A DNA stretch of 64,000 nt. It comes from Bufo bufo (lineage: Eukaryota; Chordata; Amphibia; Anura; Bufonidae). Where the stretch lies: positions 135,362,820 to 135,426,819 of the forward strand of contig NC_053390.1 in the NCBI RefSeq assembly GCF_905171765.1. Reading direction: 5' to 3'. A program made the translations under genes and the position numbers. The notes beneath the pieces were generated by a model. The model was not told the DNA's origin and did not search any database. It worked only from the letters and a program-made list of their open reading frames with translations. This document shows positions 1 to 11,716 of this stretch, one piece after another (position 1 is the stretch's first letter; the number at the start of each line of letters is the position of its first letter).

Positions 1-220
1 CTTATGCCTTCCATTTCCGTATTTCCGTTTTTCCGTTCAAAGATAGAACATGTCCTATTATTGTCGCATAACAGACAAGGATAGTACTGTTCTATCAGGG
101 GCCAGCTGTTCCGTTCTGCAAAAAACAGAATGCACATGGACGTCATCTGTATTTTTTGCGGATCTAGTTTTTGCGGACCACAAAATATTGAAGAAGCATA
201 CGGTCGTGTGCAAGAGGCCG
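1..220. repeat. Right part of a TIR-type MITE, cut by window edge
   Basis: This stretch shares short blocks in the same order with the complete element at 55021-55534: ttccgtattt, cctattattgtc, tttttgcgga, and a terminal tacggtcgtgtgca near 199-212. Only the right portion is present; the left TIR lies outside the window or is lost. The last bases of the right TIR are degraded compared with the copy at 55 kb. It has no coding capacity. Confidence 0.55.
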
Positions 221-260
221 AAGTGGTTGCTGAGAACTAGCATCATATTCATTTCAGCAC

Positions 261-475
261 AGGCCTTGAAAAGAGTCAAATCTACCTGAGAAGAGTCATG
301 GTTATTTATAATCTCCTGCTCTCCTCGCCCATCTGCTGATGATTGGCAGTTCTCTCCTAGAGAGAAAGGGAGAAAACTAGGTAGAATCCTGTCAGTCATC
401 AGCAGGTGGGCAGGAGAGCAGGAATTCATGAGTAACCAGGACTCTTCTCAGGTGGCCGGGACTCTTTTCCAGGCC
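261..475. repeat. Foldback MITE with long imperfect inverted arms
   Basis: The left arm (261 to about 345) begins aggccttgaaaagagtc. The right arm (about 393-475) is its imperfect reverse complement and ends gactcttttccaggcc. The central spacer contains ctagagagaaagggag. The whole unit would fold into one hairpin. It is non-coding; the family was not identified. Confidence 0.65.
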
Positions 476-1238
476 CAGTCTGCAATGATTGTGATTTTGG
501 TACTCGGCGACAACTTAATTTTAACTTTTAAATGACAAGCCACTGAAATCAACTCACCTGTCTCTACTTTATACTGCCATTAGTATGGGCATCATAAAGT
601 TGATGACAGGTTCCCTTTAAATTTTACTATTTTACACACTTTCTGATATGTTCTTGAATTGTTACAAAAAAATTAGTTTAGAAGAAACAGCAACCTAAAA
701 TGGGTTGGGGATCCAGGAGAGAGGGTTTCATGGCACATTTAAAAGATGACATTGCTTTCTACATAGTTTTTTTTTGTCCACACCCCTTCATCTGCACACA
801 TACAGGTGGGGTGAGCACCAAACGAAAAATTCAGAATTAGGAATCTATATGTTTTAGAAAAGTGCAGGTTTTTGTTTAAATATGAATTGCTATAGTTGTA
901 AAGCTAAATGCATATATTACATAAGGTATTTACTATATGATAGGCATCTTGTATGCAGTGTCAAGTTCTGCCAACTGAAAATGAAATTTATTCTTCATTA
1001 AACCCACCACAAATCCCATATCTACAGTATACATGAGAAATATAATTTCATAGTGTTTACTTTAATAGTGACAAATGCTTTCAAAGTTTGGACACATTAT
1101 TGGCAATATCATATTTTTGTCTTGGGAACAAAATTATTCTTAATGGAAAATCAGTTTGTCCTTTTAAGAAAATAAATCATGTTTCATGTTACTGTGTATA
1201 CAGATAATTCCTACCATGACCTAACAATATCACATAAC
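476..1238. other. No gene; unassigned AT-rich DNA with one MITE-like end
   Basis: I see no coding region or RNA gene here. The block at about 540-619 ends gacaggttccctttaa, which resembles the terminus of small vertebrate MITEs. The rest is AT-rich with no recognisable motif. Confidence 0.5.
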
Positions 1239-1618
1239 TAGTGTTGATCGAGCACCAAAGTGCTCTGGTGCTCGGGTGCTCGAGTAGAACACCTTGGGAT
1301 GCTCGGGTGCTCTACTGAGCACAATGGAAATCAATGGGAGAACCTTAACATTAAACCAGGCACCCCCTGCTCTGAAGACCGGCTCGGCTCGTATTTACCT
1401 TGTATTTTTTTACTCCTCTGTGCCTGCCTGTCACTTTGTTTGTTATTTTCTCCCGTATTGTATTTTTACCTTTAAGGCCCTGCACGTACTCAGTTTAGGG
1501 ACCGCCGTCTAGTTGTACTCCGTCGCCTAGGGCGGAACGTGCAAGTAGGCAGGGACAGAGGTGTGAGTGGAGCTCAGGGCTGCGCACACTCCATCTCACC
1601 ATGACACAAACGCTCTAG

Positions 1619-2035
1619 GAACAAATAATTTCAATTGGTGTGATATACCAGTTGCCCCCCAAAAAAGTGATTGAGGCAGGGGTGTGATATACCAATAATA
1701 TACTTTCTATATAGTGCATTTGGGTAGTGCAGCATTTGTTTGCGGTTTTGCTGTGTTACCGCAGCTACACAGAGTGATAAACGCTATTGGAACAAATAAT
1801 TTCAACTGTTGTGATATACCAGTTGCCCCCCAGAAAAGTGATTGAGGCAAGGGTGTTATATACCAATAATAAACTTTCTATATAGTGCATTTGGGTAGTG
1901 CAGCATCTGTTTGCGGTTTTGCTGCATTACCGCATCTACACAGAGTGACAAACGCTATTGGAACAAATAATTTCTACTGGTGTCATACACTAGTTTCCCC
2001 CCCAAAAAAGTGATTGAGGCTGGGGTGTGATATAC
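1619..2035 (+). repeat. 171-bp subterminal tandem repeat of hAT-1
   Basis: The marker gaacaaataattt recurs at 1619, 1790 and 1961, a 171-bp period over about 2.4 copies. Each unit contains cagttgccccccaaaaaagtgattg, written here only as its parts cagttgcccccc and gtgattgaggca, then a ctttctatatagtgcattt block and a tttgcggttttgctg block. The same unit occurs at 7925-8345 and inverted near 26460-26960, tying hAT-1 to the inverted-duplication arms. Confidence 0.85.
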
Positions 2036-2077
2036 CTTCTTCCACAAATACTGCTCTTCTATAGGGACTTTTGTCAC

Positions 2078-5000
2078 ATGGTCATTTTGACAAGGACAGG
2101 CAGAGAAAGAGGCAGGCCATTCGGCAGGAGTGGTAGGGGTCGGGCAGGTGCACCAGGCCGGAGCCTAAGTGGGAAGATGCAGAAGGTGCGTGCGATTTTT
2201 TACATCAAAGGACGCACCAGAGTTGGTTGAGTGGCTCACTCAGCCTTCCACTTCTGCACCCTCCTTATCCTCTTTATCTTCACCCTCTTCACTCTCTCCT
2301 GTGTACACCCCCAAAGACACCACCACCACCACCACCATATACCCTCCGCTCGAGTCAGAGGAATTATTTTCCCATCCATTCCCAGACCTTACCGATAAGC
2401 AGCCATTTTTGGCATCAGAAAGAGGAGGTATCAACGGTCGCCACCAGCAGTCTGACGACAGTACCCAGATCAGCCCAAGGAGGGTGATCCCCGCTGTTGC
2501 TGCCTACTCCGAGATCTCTAATATCAAAGGTGGTGAAGGTGATGATGATGACGTGTCGATGGACGTCACATGGGTGCCCGCAAGAGAGGAAGAGGAGGGG
2601 AGTTCAGAGGGAGAGACGGAGCAGCAAATAGGGAGGAGAAGGAGGAAAAGCAGGCAGAACTTAGAGAGCACAGGAGGCAAAAAGCAGACTGCTAATGTAT
2701 CTGGAACGAGCCATCAACCATTCACGGTCACATCTGGTGCTCCCAGAACGTCAGTACATGGCTCCGCAGTGTGGGCTTTTTTTAACGTGTCCGCTGCTGA
2801 CAATAGTGTTCCCATCTGCAGCCTGTGCTGTCAACGCATAAGTTGCGGTAAGCCCAACACTTAATTAGGGACGACTGCCTTAAGAAGGCACCTGGCCTCC
2901 CATCACCAAGCCCAGTGGGAGCAACACCGTTAGAACCCACAAAGCCACACTCCCGGCGCTCCACGTCCTGCCTCTTTTCCTTCTCCTCTCTCTTCCCATT
3001 TGTCCTCCACTCCACCTTCTACCATGCCATTGCCGCGTTCATCTGGCAAAAGGCAGTCTTCCGTGGCCCAAATGTTCGAACATAAAAAGATGATGACGCC
3101 GGATAACTCTCTTGCCCAACAGCTGACTGCTGGCTTGTTGGAACTGTTAGCCCGTCAACTACTGCCATATAAACTGGTGGACTCGGAGGCCATTAGAAAA
3201 TTTGTGGCCATTGAAACACCGCAATGGAAGGTCCCCGGAAGGAAATATTTCTCCCAGAAGGGCATGCCAGAGCTATATAGCCATGTTTAGCGGCAAGTAA
3301 TATATCTCTGGCACATGGTGTCAGTGCCAAGATAGATCTGACCACAGACACATGGTCTATCAAACACGGCAGGGAAGGCACATAACTTTTACTGCCCACT
3401 GGGTGAACCTTCTGATGTCCATCAAGCATGCAACCCGTGGCACACGTGTGGAATTGGTGTTACTGCCCTGAGCACATGCAGGCCTGCCTCTTCTCCTCCT
3501 CCTCATCCTTCCTCCATCTCCTCCTCGGCTGACTCCTCCTTTTCCACTGCTACCGCCTCTTCCACAGCGCCCCCCAGGTGAGACGTTGCCATGCTCTGCT
3601 GCGGCTGTTGTGCCTGGAAGCTAAGAGACACACCGATTCTGCACTCATTTCAGCTTTGCGGTCACAGGCCGATCAGTGACTAACCCCCCTCAATTTGACA
3701 GTTGGTATAGTGGTGTGCGACAATGGTGCCAATCTGCTGAGCATGCTGAAAAAGGGCAAAATGACACATGTGCTGAACTTAGTCGTGCAGCGGCAGGCCA
3801 GGAAAATCTCTGGCCATTTTAGAAGATCTTACACGGCCATGGCTCGCCTTGCTGACGTTCAGCAGCGACACCACCTGCCCATCAGATGTCTGATTTGTGA
3901 CTGCCCGTCGCGCTGGAACTCTACCTTGTATATGCTTGATAGGCTGCTCCAGCAGAAACGTGCCGTTAACGACTACCTGTACAAACTCTGCGGCAGGACA
4001 GGTTCTGGGGAGCTTGGTTTTTTCACCGTGCTAGTGGCTGCTCATGCGCAACACATGACGACTTCTGCGGCCATTTGATGAGATAACCAAACTGGTCAGT
4101 CGCAGCCAGGGCGCCATCATTGATATCGTACCTTACATCTTCTTTCTGGAGCGTGCATTGGTTCATGTCATTGATCAAGCCATCGAGGAACAGAAGCAGG
4201 AAGATGAGGAAGTCGCAATGCTGGATGAATTCCCAGGGGGGGCTACTCCATCTGAGACAAGTCAACAGGAGTCTGAAGAGGAGTCAGAGGAGGATGGTGC
4301 TGTGGTGGAGGAGGAACAAGAAGAGCATGCTTTAAACTTTTCTGGGATCCCTGGTGTTGTCCGTGGCTGGGGGGATGAGACCGAGGATGACATTATCCTG
4401 GACGATGAGCAGGAGCCAGGCCACTCCACTGCTTCCAGTTTAGTGAAAATGGGGGTCGTCATGCTCCATTGTTTGAAGAGGGACCCCACATAAAAAGCAT
4501 AAAGTGCAAGGACCAGTACTGGGTGGCAATGTACTTAGACCCCCGGTACAATTACAATAATGGCGGACATGTTACCAGCATCACAGAGGGCTGTCAGAAT
4601 GCAGCACTTCCAGGCCTTGCTTCAAGATATGCTGCATTCTGCTTTTGCGGGCGCTGGCAGAGGAATTTCCACTCACAGAGAAACAGTTGCACGTACCAAT
4701 CCAACAGCGCATGCAAGAAAAGGGCGGTTTGAAGATGTGTTGGTCACTTCGGATATGAGATCATTCTTGCAGCCAACCCATCGACAGCCCCCCTCCGGAT
4801 CCAGCCTCAGGGAACGCCTAGACCGACAGGTGTCTGACTACATTGGGTTAACGGAGGATGTGGAAGCTCTGAGAAGCGAGGAACCCCTGGACTACTGGGT
4901 GAGCAGGCTTGACCTATGACCAGAGCTGGCACAATTTGCCATGGAACTCTTGGCTTGCCCCTTGTCCAGTGTCCTGTCCGAAAGGACATTCAGCGCAGCA

Positions 5001-5096
5001 GGGGGGATTGTGACCGATAAGCGCACTCGCCTAGCTCACGACAGTGTGGACTACCTAACATTTCTAAAAATGAATGAGGCATGGATCTCGGGGTAA
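2078..5096 (+). pseudogene. hAT-1 transposase, multiply broken (BED zinc finger, hAT dimerization domain)
   Basis: This was a hAT-superfamily transposase, a nuclear enzyme that excises and reinserts its element. The 2078 ATG opens an arginine/glycine-rich N terminus. A frameshift near 2190 leads into a Ser/Thr-rich and acidic region with the short motif ELVEWLTQ. A BED-type finger follows at about 2770-2930 (W-F, C-x2-C, then H-x-H after an in-frame stop at 2863). The catalytic core is in pieces: KRQSSVAQMFE and LLARQLLPYKLV (3040-3190), then VVCDNGAN and HVLNLVVQR (3700-3800), then CPSRWNSTLYML (3900-3940). An acidic loop lies at 4180-4330. The C-terminal dimerization motif is at 4880-5090 (SERTFSAAGGIV, then LTFLKMNEAW) and the stop is at 5094. 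Several frameshifts and stops make it non-functional. It is closer to the hAT-3 transposase than to that of hAT-2. Confidence 0.85.
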
Positions 5097-6200
5097 TTCA
5101 ACACATGTGACGACCACGTTTAATTGAATTTCCTCATGACAGCCCACAAATATCCACCACCAACCCGAACAAAAATTGGTCCCTGTCTTAGGTAAATACA
5201 GTGGCATAAACTGCCTTTTCTGTCCGGTGAATGCCTAATGTTTTGGGCCTCGGAGGAATTCAACACCTGTGACGAGCACGTGTTTCAATTATTTTCAATA
5301 GGGTTTTTTTTTTTTTAAGAGGGGGGATTTTGTTAGCCAGGTTTTCAATCCAATTTTATATTTTTCGTTTTTAAACATGTATTTGACCTGTATTTGTATT
5401 GGCCTTCAGTAAAATTGATATCCATTGAGCGTCTAATAGACCTCCAGCCACATAATCACTTGATCTTTTCTGTACGGTGAATGCATAATTTTTGGGGCCT
5501 GCAGTAAAATTGATATCCAATGACCGTTTAATCTACCTCCAGCCACATACTTAATTGTTCTTTTCTGTACGCTGAATGCATAATTTTTGGGGCCTGTAGT
5601 ACACTGGCCTTCAGTAAAATTGATATCCAATGACCGTGTAATCTACCTCCAGCAACATACTTACTTGTTCTTTTCTTTACGCTGAATGCATAATTTTTGG
5701 GGCCTGTAGTCCACTGGCCTGCTGTAAAATTTATATCCAATGACCGTGTAATCTACCTCCAGCCACATACTTACTTGTTCTTTTCTGTACGGTGAATGAA
5801 TAATTGTTGGGGCCTCGGAGGAATTCAACACCAGTGACGACCACGTGTTATCGAATTTCAACTATTATCATTAGGGTTTTTTTCAAGAGGGGGGATTTTG
5901 TTAGCCATGTTTTTAATCCAATTTTATATTTTTAGTTATTTTAAACATATGTATTTGACTTGTATTTGTACTGGCCTGCAGTAAAATTGATATCCATTGA
6001 CCGTGTACTATACCTCCGGCCACATAATCACTTGATCTTTTCTGTCTGGTGAATGCCTAATATTTGGGGCCTGTAGTCCAGTGGCCTACAGTAAAATTTT
6101 TATCCATTGATCGCATAATGTACCTCGAGCCACATAATCAGAATTTCTTTTATGTCAGGTGAATGCTAGATTTTTAAGGCCCGTACTCCCGTGGCCTACA
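5097..6200 (+). repeat. 3' untranslated part of hAT-1 with ~100-125-bp tandem repeats
   Basis: From about 5400 to 6190 the phrase gtaaaattgatatcca recurs (near 5409, 5506, 5615, 5980 and degraded elsewhere), each followed by a taatctacctccagccac block and a gaatgcataatttttggggcc block. The segment 5240-5345 (ttcaacacctgtgacga to gggattttgttagcca) recurs at 5820-5905, so there is a higher-order duplication as well. It is non-coding; the overlapping short minus-strand reading frames here are by-products of the repeat. Confidence 0.75.
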
Positions 6201-7623
6201 GGGCACATTTCAGAGAATTTCCCTTTAAGACGCATACAAATGTCCCCTGATTAAGATACATATTTTTTGTTGGAATTTTTGTCATTTATCCACCTCTAGT
6301 ATGTCACTGTCAATGTTGTGGGACTATTTGTGCACTTCTACTAAGTATTTGGTGGCTGCAAATATGAGCTGAAGGTTTTTCAGGTTTGCCTACCATAAAA
6401 GTGAATGGGGCCCGCCACGATCTTGTAGTTCGCGAATATTTGATCGCGTTCACAAACTGTTCCGGCCGATGTTCGTCCATTACTAATTATGACTGTTCAG
6501 TAGGTATATATAAGTTACATCCAGCCAGTTTAAATCTGTTACCGCATCCTCTTCAGTAAAGAAAGAGTTAATTGTGACCTAATCTAATTACTTCCATTTT
6601 CACCTTACATTAGTTGTTACCATACTAATTTGCATAAAGCAGGCCATAATCTTACTGCGCTTCACTTCGCTCCATTTGGATTGTTTTCCTTTTGTTTCTG
6701 GCTTTTACTGACTGACAGAAAAGTGTTGTCTATCCCTCGATTCTCTCCACTGTCTAACAATCATGTATTGTAACAACACTTCAGGTGTAAACCCTTCATC
6801 AGGTCAGCACATTGCTTCATTACATTATTGTTACAGTGGTGCATACTGTAACATGGATTAATAAAGTACAAAACTGGATTTTTTTCACCTATAAATTGGA
6901 GAGCTGAATAGGGATGAGCGAATCGATTAGTACGAATGAAATTTATTCAAAGATCAGCCTCCTTGAGATGCGAGGTTCTGGCCCTGCTTCTCAGGAGACT
7001 TTCTCCTCCCCATTGATTGACATTACCAAACATGTCACCTGGTCCTCTCTATCTCATGCCTTGCTTTTAGTGGCGCAAGAGCAGATGATCTGCTACCTGA
7101 GCATCTCACCCACACTGCCTGTTGGAACACTAAAGAAAACAGCAAATCTTTATTAACCACAATTATGCTAAAACGGGGCTGCTTGCCATAACAATAACAA
7201 AGCCGGCTCAGATAAGTAGAGAGGTATTCAGGATATCGTATAAATAAGCAAACTACATTCCCGCACCTAATGATGTGGAGTCCCTGCATGTAAATGAGCA
7301 ATATGTGTTACTGTTCAATTACTTCTAGGGCAGTCATCCAGCACTGTGGTCTTCCGTGAGATTGTCTAACAGCAGGATGAGAATCTCTCTCTATTGCAAA
7401 ATCAGCTCCCACAGAAGCGCTCTACACTAGAGATGGCCTTGCGGTTTGCCCGGCGGCTGTTTTGCGGGGAACTTTGCCCGTTCGCCGAACGGGCGAACAT
7501 ATGGCGATATTCGCGCCCGCCATATTCTTTTACATTGTAAAGAACTTTGACCCATGACACATCCATCAGGTGGTACAGGACAGCCAATTGAGACGTTTCA
7601 GCACATGGACATACCCCCTACCT

Positions 7624-7630
7624 TATAAAT
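7624..7630 (+). promoter_or_regulatory. Candidate TATA box of the hAT 5' region
   Basis: TATAAAT lies about 195 bp inside the TIR at 7428, followed by a block (cattcagtcttttgccagtgtagggag) given here only in part: cagtcttttgccagtg. The equivalent positions of hAT-2 (22161-22168, minus) and hAT-4 (59280-59287) also carry a TATA box followed by similar cagtctt or gtgtagggag wording. Inferred promoter for the transposase transcript; not tested. Confidence 0.45.
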
Positions 7631-7924
7631 AAACCTGATCTGGGTGCCATTTTACATTCAGTCTTTTGCCAGTGTAGGGAGAGGTTGCTGTGTGGACCAG
7701 GGACAGGCTGTTAGGGACACAAAACGCTAGCAAATAGGTCCACAAAAGTCCTTTTAAGGACTGGTATAGGTGTGCTATCGATAGGTGCGACATACTGAGG
7801 GGTGTAATATACTTATAATATACTTACTAACATAGAAAGTATATTATAGCGCAATTGTATTGTGCAGCAGTTGTGTGCGGTTCTGCTGTGATACTGCAGC
7901 TACACAGAGTGCCAAATGCTATTG

Positions 7925-8345
7925 GAACAAATAATTTATACTAGTGTGATTTATCAGTTGCCCCCCCCAAAAAAAAAATTATTGAGGCAGGGGTGTTATA
8001 TACCAATAATATACTTTCTATATAGTGCATTTAGGTAGTGCAGCATTTGTTTGCAGTTTTGCTGTGTTACCGCATCTACACAGAGTGACAAACACTATTG
8101 GAACCAATAATTTCTACTGGTGTGATTTACCAGTTGCCCCCCAAAAAAACTGATTGAAGCAGGAGTGTTATATACCAATTTTATCCTTTCTATATAGTGC
8201 ATTTCGGTAGTGCAGCATTTGTTTGCAGTTTAGCTGTGTTACCTCAGCTACTCAGAGTGACAAACGCCATTGGAACAAATAATTTTTACTAGTGTGATAT
8301 GCCAGTTGCCCCCCCCCCCCAAAAAAAAATTTGATTGAAGCAGGG
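7925..8345 (+). repeat. 171-176-bp tandem repeat shared with hAT-1
   Basis: The marker gaacaaataattt (or gaaccaataattt) recurs at about 7925, 8101 and 8273. Content matches the hAT-1 array at 1619-2035: the C-run followed by an A-run, the ctttctatatagtgcattt block and the cagcatttgtttgc block. The inverted counterpart lies near 26460-26960 in the right arm. Confidence 0.8.
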
Positions 8346-8349
8346 GTGT

Positions 8350-8900
8350 TATTTACGCTAAAATCATTTGCAGTCATTTCTTGTGAAAGAGCATAGGGTG
8401 GTATTTCAGTAATACACTAAACATTTAAACCCACTGCACAGTTGGATTCATTTCTGGTGAAAGAGTATGGGGGCTTATTTTATAAAAAAAAATTCAAATA
8501 CATACGCGCTGCTGTTGAAAGCGTATAGTGACATATTTCAGTCCAACAAGAAAAATACATTTTCAGCTCACTTCTGCAGTTATTTCTGTTGAAAGCGTAT
8601 AGTGGCCTATTTTAGTCCAACAAGAAATATATATTCTCAGGTCACTTCTGCAGTTATTTCTTGTGAAAGCGTATAGGGGCGTATTTCAGTACTACAAAAA
8701 AAAAAAATATTGTTGCACTTATATCTTGAAAAACATTTATTGACGTATATTAGTAGAAAAATATATTCAGCTTTCACTGTTGCAGTTATATGAGGTAAAG
8801 CCTTTAGTGGCGTATTTCTGTACTAAAATCAAGATATATTCAGTGTTCAGCGCTGCAGTTATATGTGGGAAAGTCCTTTTTGCGGTATGGACTGAATTAC
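8350..8900 (+). repeat. ~100-bp degenerate tandem repeats
   Basis: Units carry gcagttatttcttgtgaaagcg, seen here as the parts cagttatttct and gtgaaagcgtatag, followed by gcgtatttcagt and an A-rich stretch with aaatatattc. About five to six degenerate copies are present (8370, 8440, 8500, 8575, 8650, 8780 and 8850 regions). The inverted counterpart is near 25870-26450. Non-coding. Confidence 0.65.
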
Positions 8901-9290
8901 GTTGTGTTAAAATTTTGTATTTGCGTTTCACACACTGCGCACTTACGTTACGACGTCCATAAGAGCGGCGCACCAATACAGGTGAATACACTATACACTA
9001 ACCACGCACAAAATTGCTAAATAATTCACACCAGCCCGCATCTATCTACGGTATTGCTTACTGGACACTACGGGGACATTTCTGCAGCACAGAAACCGCA
9101 CGAGGTCCACGTCTCGCTCTTCCAGAGTGGACCTACTTCCTCTGCTACGTCCCGTTCACTTTAGAAAAAGTCTTGTATTCTGCGTTAAGCGCTGCACTGC
9201 TAAAATTTCTTTTGAAATATTTGGATTGCAAAAAATATTGTGGGATGATTTGTGCACTTCTTGTAATTATTTGGTGGCTGCAAATATGAA

Positions 9291-10243
9291 GAAAGTTATT
9301 ATTAAATTCTTTTAACATTTTATTATGAAATTGATTCCATAAAATTCGGTGTCTCTATGATCAATCTGCAGTGTGGGGTCCCACACGGGTTCTACACACT
9401 TCCAAAACAAAGTGGGGCGAATAGATGAGGGATGATCGGGACGCTCCATGATCTTCCCAGGAGCTGCTTTTGGGAGCCACAGTTCATTTCTGAGATGTCT
9501 GTGTGGGAATCCGAAGACCATCTCCATCTCCGTGCACCACAGGATGTCCTCCTCCTCCTGTGTTAGGAAAAATTTCATTTTAATTATAAAATGCATAAAA
9601 CATTTTATTATTAAATTTATTAAATATAATAACGATGCCCCCCTTTCCATTCCATGATGACTGGAAACCCCTGACGAAGAGACTGGGCCCTAGTTGGTTT
9701 GAATCGTGATTAAATTCGCAACTCTTCTGGGCTCCAAGCAATCTTGAAGCTTTGTCTTTTTCTCATTGACTGTCGCTAGTAGAGGCCTAAGCATGGCAGG
9801 CAGGTTCCCCCAGAAGTATCTTGCTGGATGAGCAGCCAATACCGCACTTGCATCAATCTTGACAGGATTCAGCTCCAGGTGGAGAGTAATTTTTTTTTGG
9901 AATGCTTTCTCCATCGCAACACCACGTCGTTGAATAAACAGAAGACTGGCCGATTCTCTCCTGTCTTACGCAACATTTAATTTTTATTATTAAATTTATT
10001 AAATATTTGAACATTAATTTTTATTGAATCAAAACTTGATTAAAATGATAAGAAAGTATAATAAATTTTGCCAAATTTGGCCTAATAACTCAAGTATGAA
10101 CCTTATAGGTTGATGTTAGTATCAAGAAGAAGTGCACTCCTTTCACACTCTTGTCAGCTGATTCCAAATAGATGTCTACAGAACCTGCAAGTAGAGCCCC
10201 CCTGACACAGTGGAGAGGATGTCAGCAGTAAGTTTGTGTTGAC
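9291..10243. other. Unassigned AT-rich spacer; origin unknown
   Basis: No gene could be supported. The motif ttattattaaatttattaa recurs at 9605-9625 and 9975-9995, suggesting a small repeat element with AT-rich ends. The more GC-balanced parts (9350-9560, 9660-9920) hold short minus-strand open frames of 112 and 74 codons with no domain I recognise. They may be scraps of an older element. Together with 22431-23580 this is the original spacer of the inverted duplication before hAT-2 inserted. Confidence 0.45.
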
Positions 10244-10538
10244 GTCACTGATAGAGTTGAGTGGACACCTGGATGTTCGGATTCGACGGGTTCGGCCGAA
10301 CTTCGGAAAAAAGTTCGAGTTCGGGACCCGAACTTGACCTGAACTTGACCCCGAACCCCATTGAAGTCAATGGGGACCCGAAATTTTGAGACTAAAATGG
10401 CTGTAAAAATGTAATGGAAAGGGCTGGAGGGCTGCAAATGGCGTCTAAATGTGGTTAAAAGCATGGCAAGTGCTCTGCAAACAAATGTGGATAGGGAAAT
10501 GACTTTAAATAACATAAAATACGTAAAAATAAAAAAAT

Positions 10539-11640
10539 AAAATCTTGATCTAGGAGAACCAGGTCCATATGGAGTAGGAGGATGAGGAGGCGGTGGATGT
10601 GGCGGTGTATGTGGAAGCGGCAGTGGAGGAGGAGGAGGTAGCCTACACTGGTTTTTGGTTTTAAATTTGGATATTTAAATTGGGAAATATAACCTGTGAT
10701 AACCCCCTCCAGTCATGCTAAACACACGTTCAGACAATACACTGGCTGCAGGGCAGGCCAGCACCTCCAAGGGGTAAAGGGCAAGCTCAGGCCAGGTGCC
10801 CAATTTGGAGACCCAGAAGTTGCAGGGGCTGACCCCTGTCAGTCAGTTCGTGTAGGCGTGTGCATACTTACTGCCCCACCATGTCGTACGTCCCCGTGAT
10901 GTTCACGATCCAATTTGATATCTGCTCTATCAATTGTCGATGTTCTTTAATGCGCCTACCATGGTGATCATGGGTGGCGGGGAATCAGGGTTCCAGGCCA
11001 GGGAGGGAGCGTGAGAAAAATAGACCACATCCAAAGGAGGATTCATTTTTTCAAATTTAAAATTAGAGTTTAAATATGGGAGAAATTATTAAAGCATAAA
11101 AGTGTGTCAACTTTTCAAAGTTTAAGCATTGAATGAAAGGATGTGGCGCGCATTAATTACTGAATAATTTATAAAATTTTATTCCCTGTCACCTATGCAT
11201 AGCAGGTGTTTATTCACGTCTAAAATTGTATAATGTCAACCCAAGAATGTAACAGAAAAAATATTGAAATTTATTAAGCTGTCAACTAGGTAGAGGAGGG
11301 GTATATTACACCCAAAAATTGGTTAATTTCACTATAAAATGTAACTGACAATTTTTTATTTTTTTTACCGGTCTACTAGGTATAGCAGTGGTACTATACA
11401 CCGAAAAATTGGTTAATTTAACCCAAAAAAGTAAATGACAAAGTAGTGAAATGATATAAAATAAAACACGTACAAAAAAAAATTTTGATTTATGAGGTGG
11501 AGTTCCATATGGAGTAGGAGTTTGAGGAGGCGGTGGACATAGCGGAGTAGGTGGAAGCGGCAGTGGAGGAGGACGAGATAGCCAACACAGGTTTTTGGTT
11601 TTAATTTAATTTTGTAAAATTAAGGTACACTCCAAAAGAG
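10539..11640 (-). repeat. Internal duplication in the 3' region of hAT-2
   Basis: The block around 10555-10670 (catatggagtaggag, gaggaggcggtgga, gtggaagcggcagtggagg, then tttttggtttt) recurs around 11500-11605. The block at 10700-10850 (taaacacacgttcagacaat, gggcaagctcaggcca) is a degraded copy of the transposase C-terminal coding DNA at 11845-11940. So about 940 bp including the transposase end was tandemly duplicated, leaving a decayed outer copy. Between them is AT-rich DNA with ggttaatttcac/ggttaatttaac repeats (11310-11440). Confidence 0.75.
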
Positions 11641-11716
11641 TGTGAAATATCCAAAATACAAACATGAGCAATTGCGCTGCAGTATAACAATGGCTGCTTA
11701 GTGCCGGTATACATGT

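Larger units (their letters stand above)
1239..6485 (+). mobile_element. hAT-1: degraded BED-finger hAT DNA transposon
   Basis: The unit starts tagtgttgatcgagcacc and ends with the reverse complement of tagtaatggacgaacatc, both of the TAGxxxTGxxCGA type seen at the other hAT ends in this window. Inside, in order, are a GC-rich subterminal arm with the repeated motif gtgctcgggtgctc (1250-1310), a 171-bp tandem repeat (1619-2035), a plus-strand transposase pseudogene (2078-5096) and a second set of tandem repeats (5400-6200). The flanking 8-mers (cacataac and attatgac) match at only four positions, so the target duplication is not convincing. The two ends could belong to different copies. Confidence 0.65.
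6698..9236. repeat. Left arm of a ~2.5-kb inverted duplication
   Basis: The reverse complement of this whole segment reappears at 25484-28066. Outer edge: ctggcttttactgactgac at 6698 against gtcagtcaataaaagccag ending at 28066. Further landmarks kept in order are the tagggatgagcgaatcgatt block (6909 against about 27850), the hAT TIR (7428 against about 27365), the 171-bp repeats, and the inner edge ttttgaaatatttgg. By eye the arms are roughly 90% alike with small indels. The arm contains at least two adjacent hAT-derived pieces (6909-7427 and 7428 onward), so it is a duplicated block of composite DNA rather than one simple TIR. Confidence 0.85.
7428..9290 (+). mobile_element. hAT deletion derivative, 5' region plus a scrap of 3' end
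   Basis: It starts with the TIR tagagatggccttgcgg. A GC-rich arm follows (gttcgccgaacgggcgaac near 7470-7500), then a TATA-like box, the agtccttttaaggact hairpin (7747-7762), 171-bp repeats (7925-8345) and ~100-bp repeats (8350-8900). At 9235-9290 the sequence changes to gatttgtgcacttct and ggtggctgcaaatatga, which match the 3' region of hAT-1 at 6325-6370. The transposase gene is absent, so this is an internal-deletion copy. No right TIR is seen after 9290. Confidence 0.65.

Noticed and set aside
5433..5861. Overlapping minus-strand frames of 65-70 codons
   Set aside because: They repeat the same sentence from the ~100-bp tandem repeat of hAT-1 and run opposite to the transposase.
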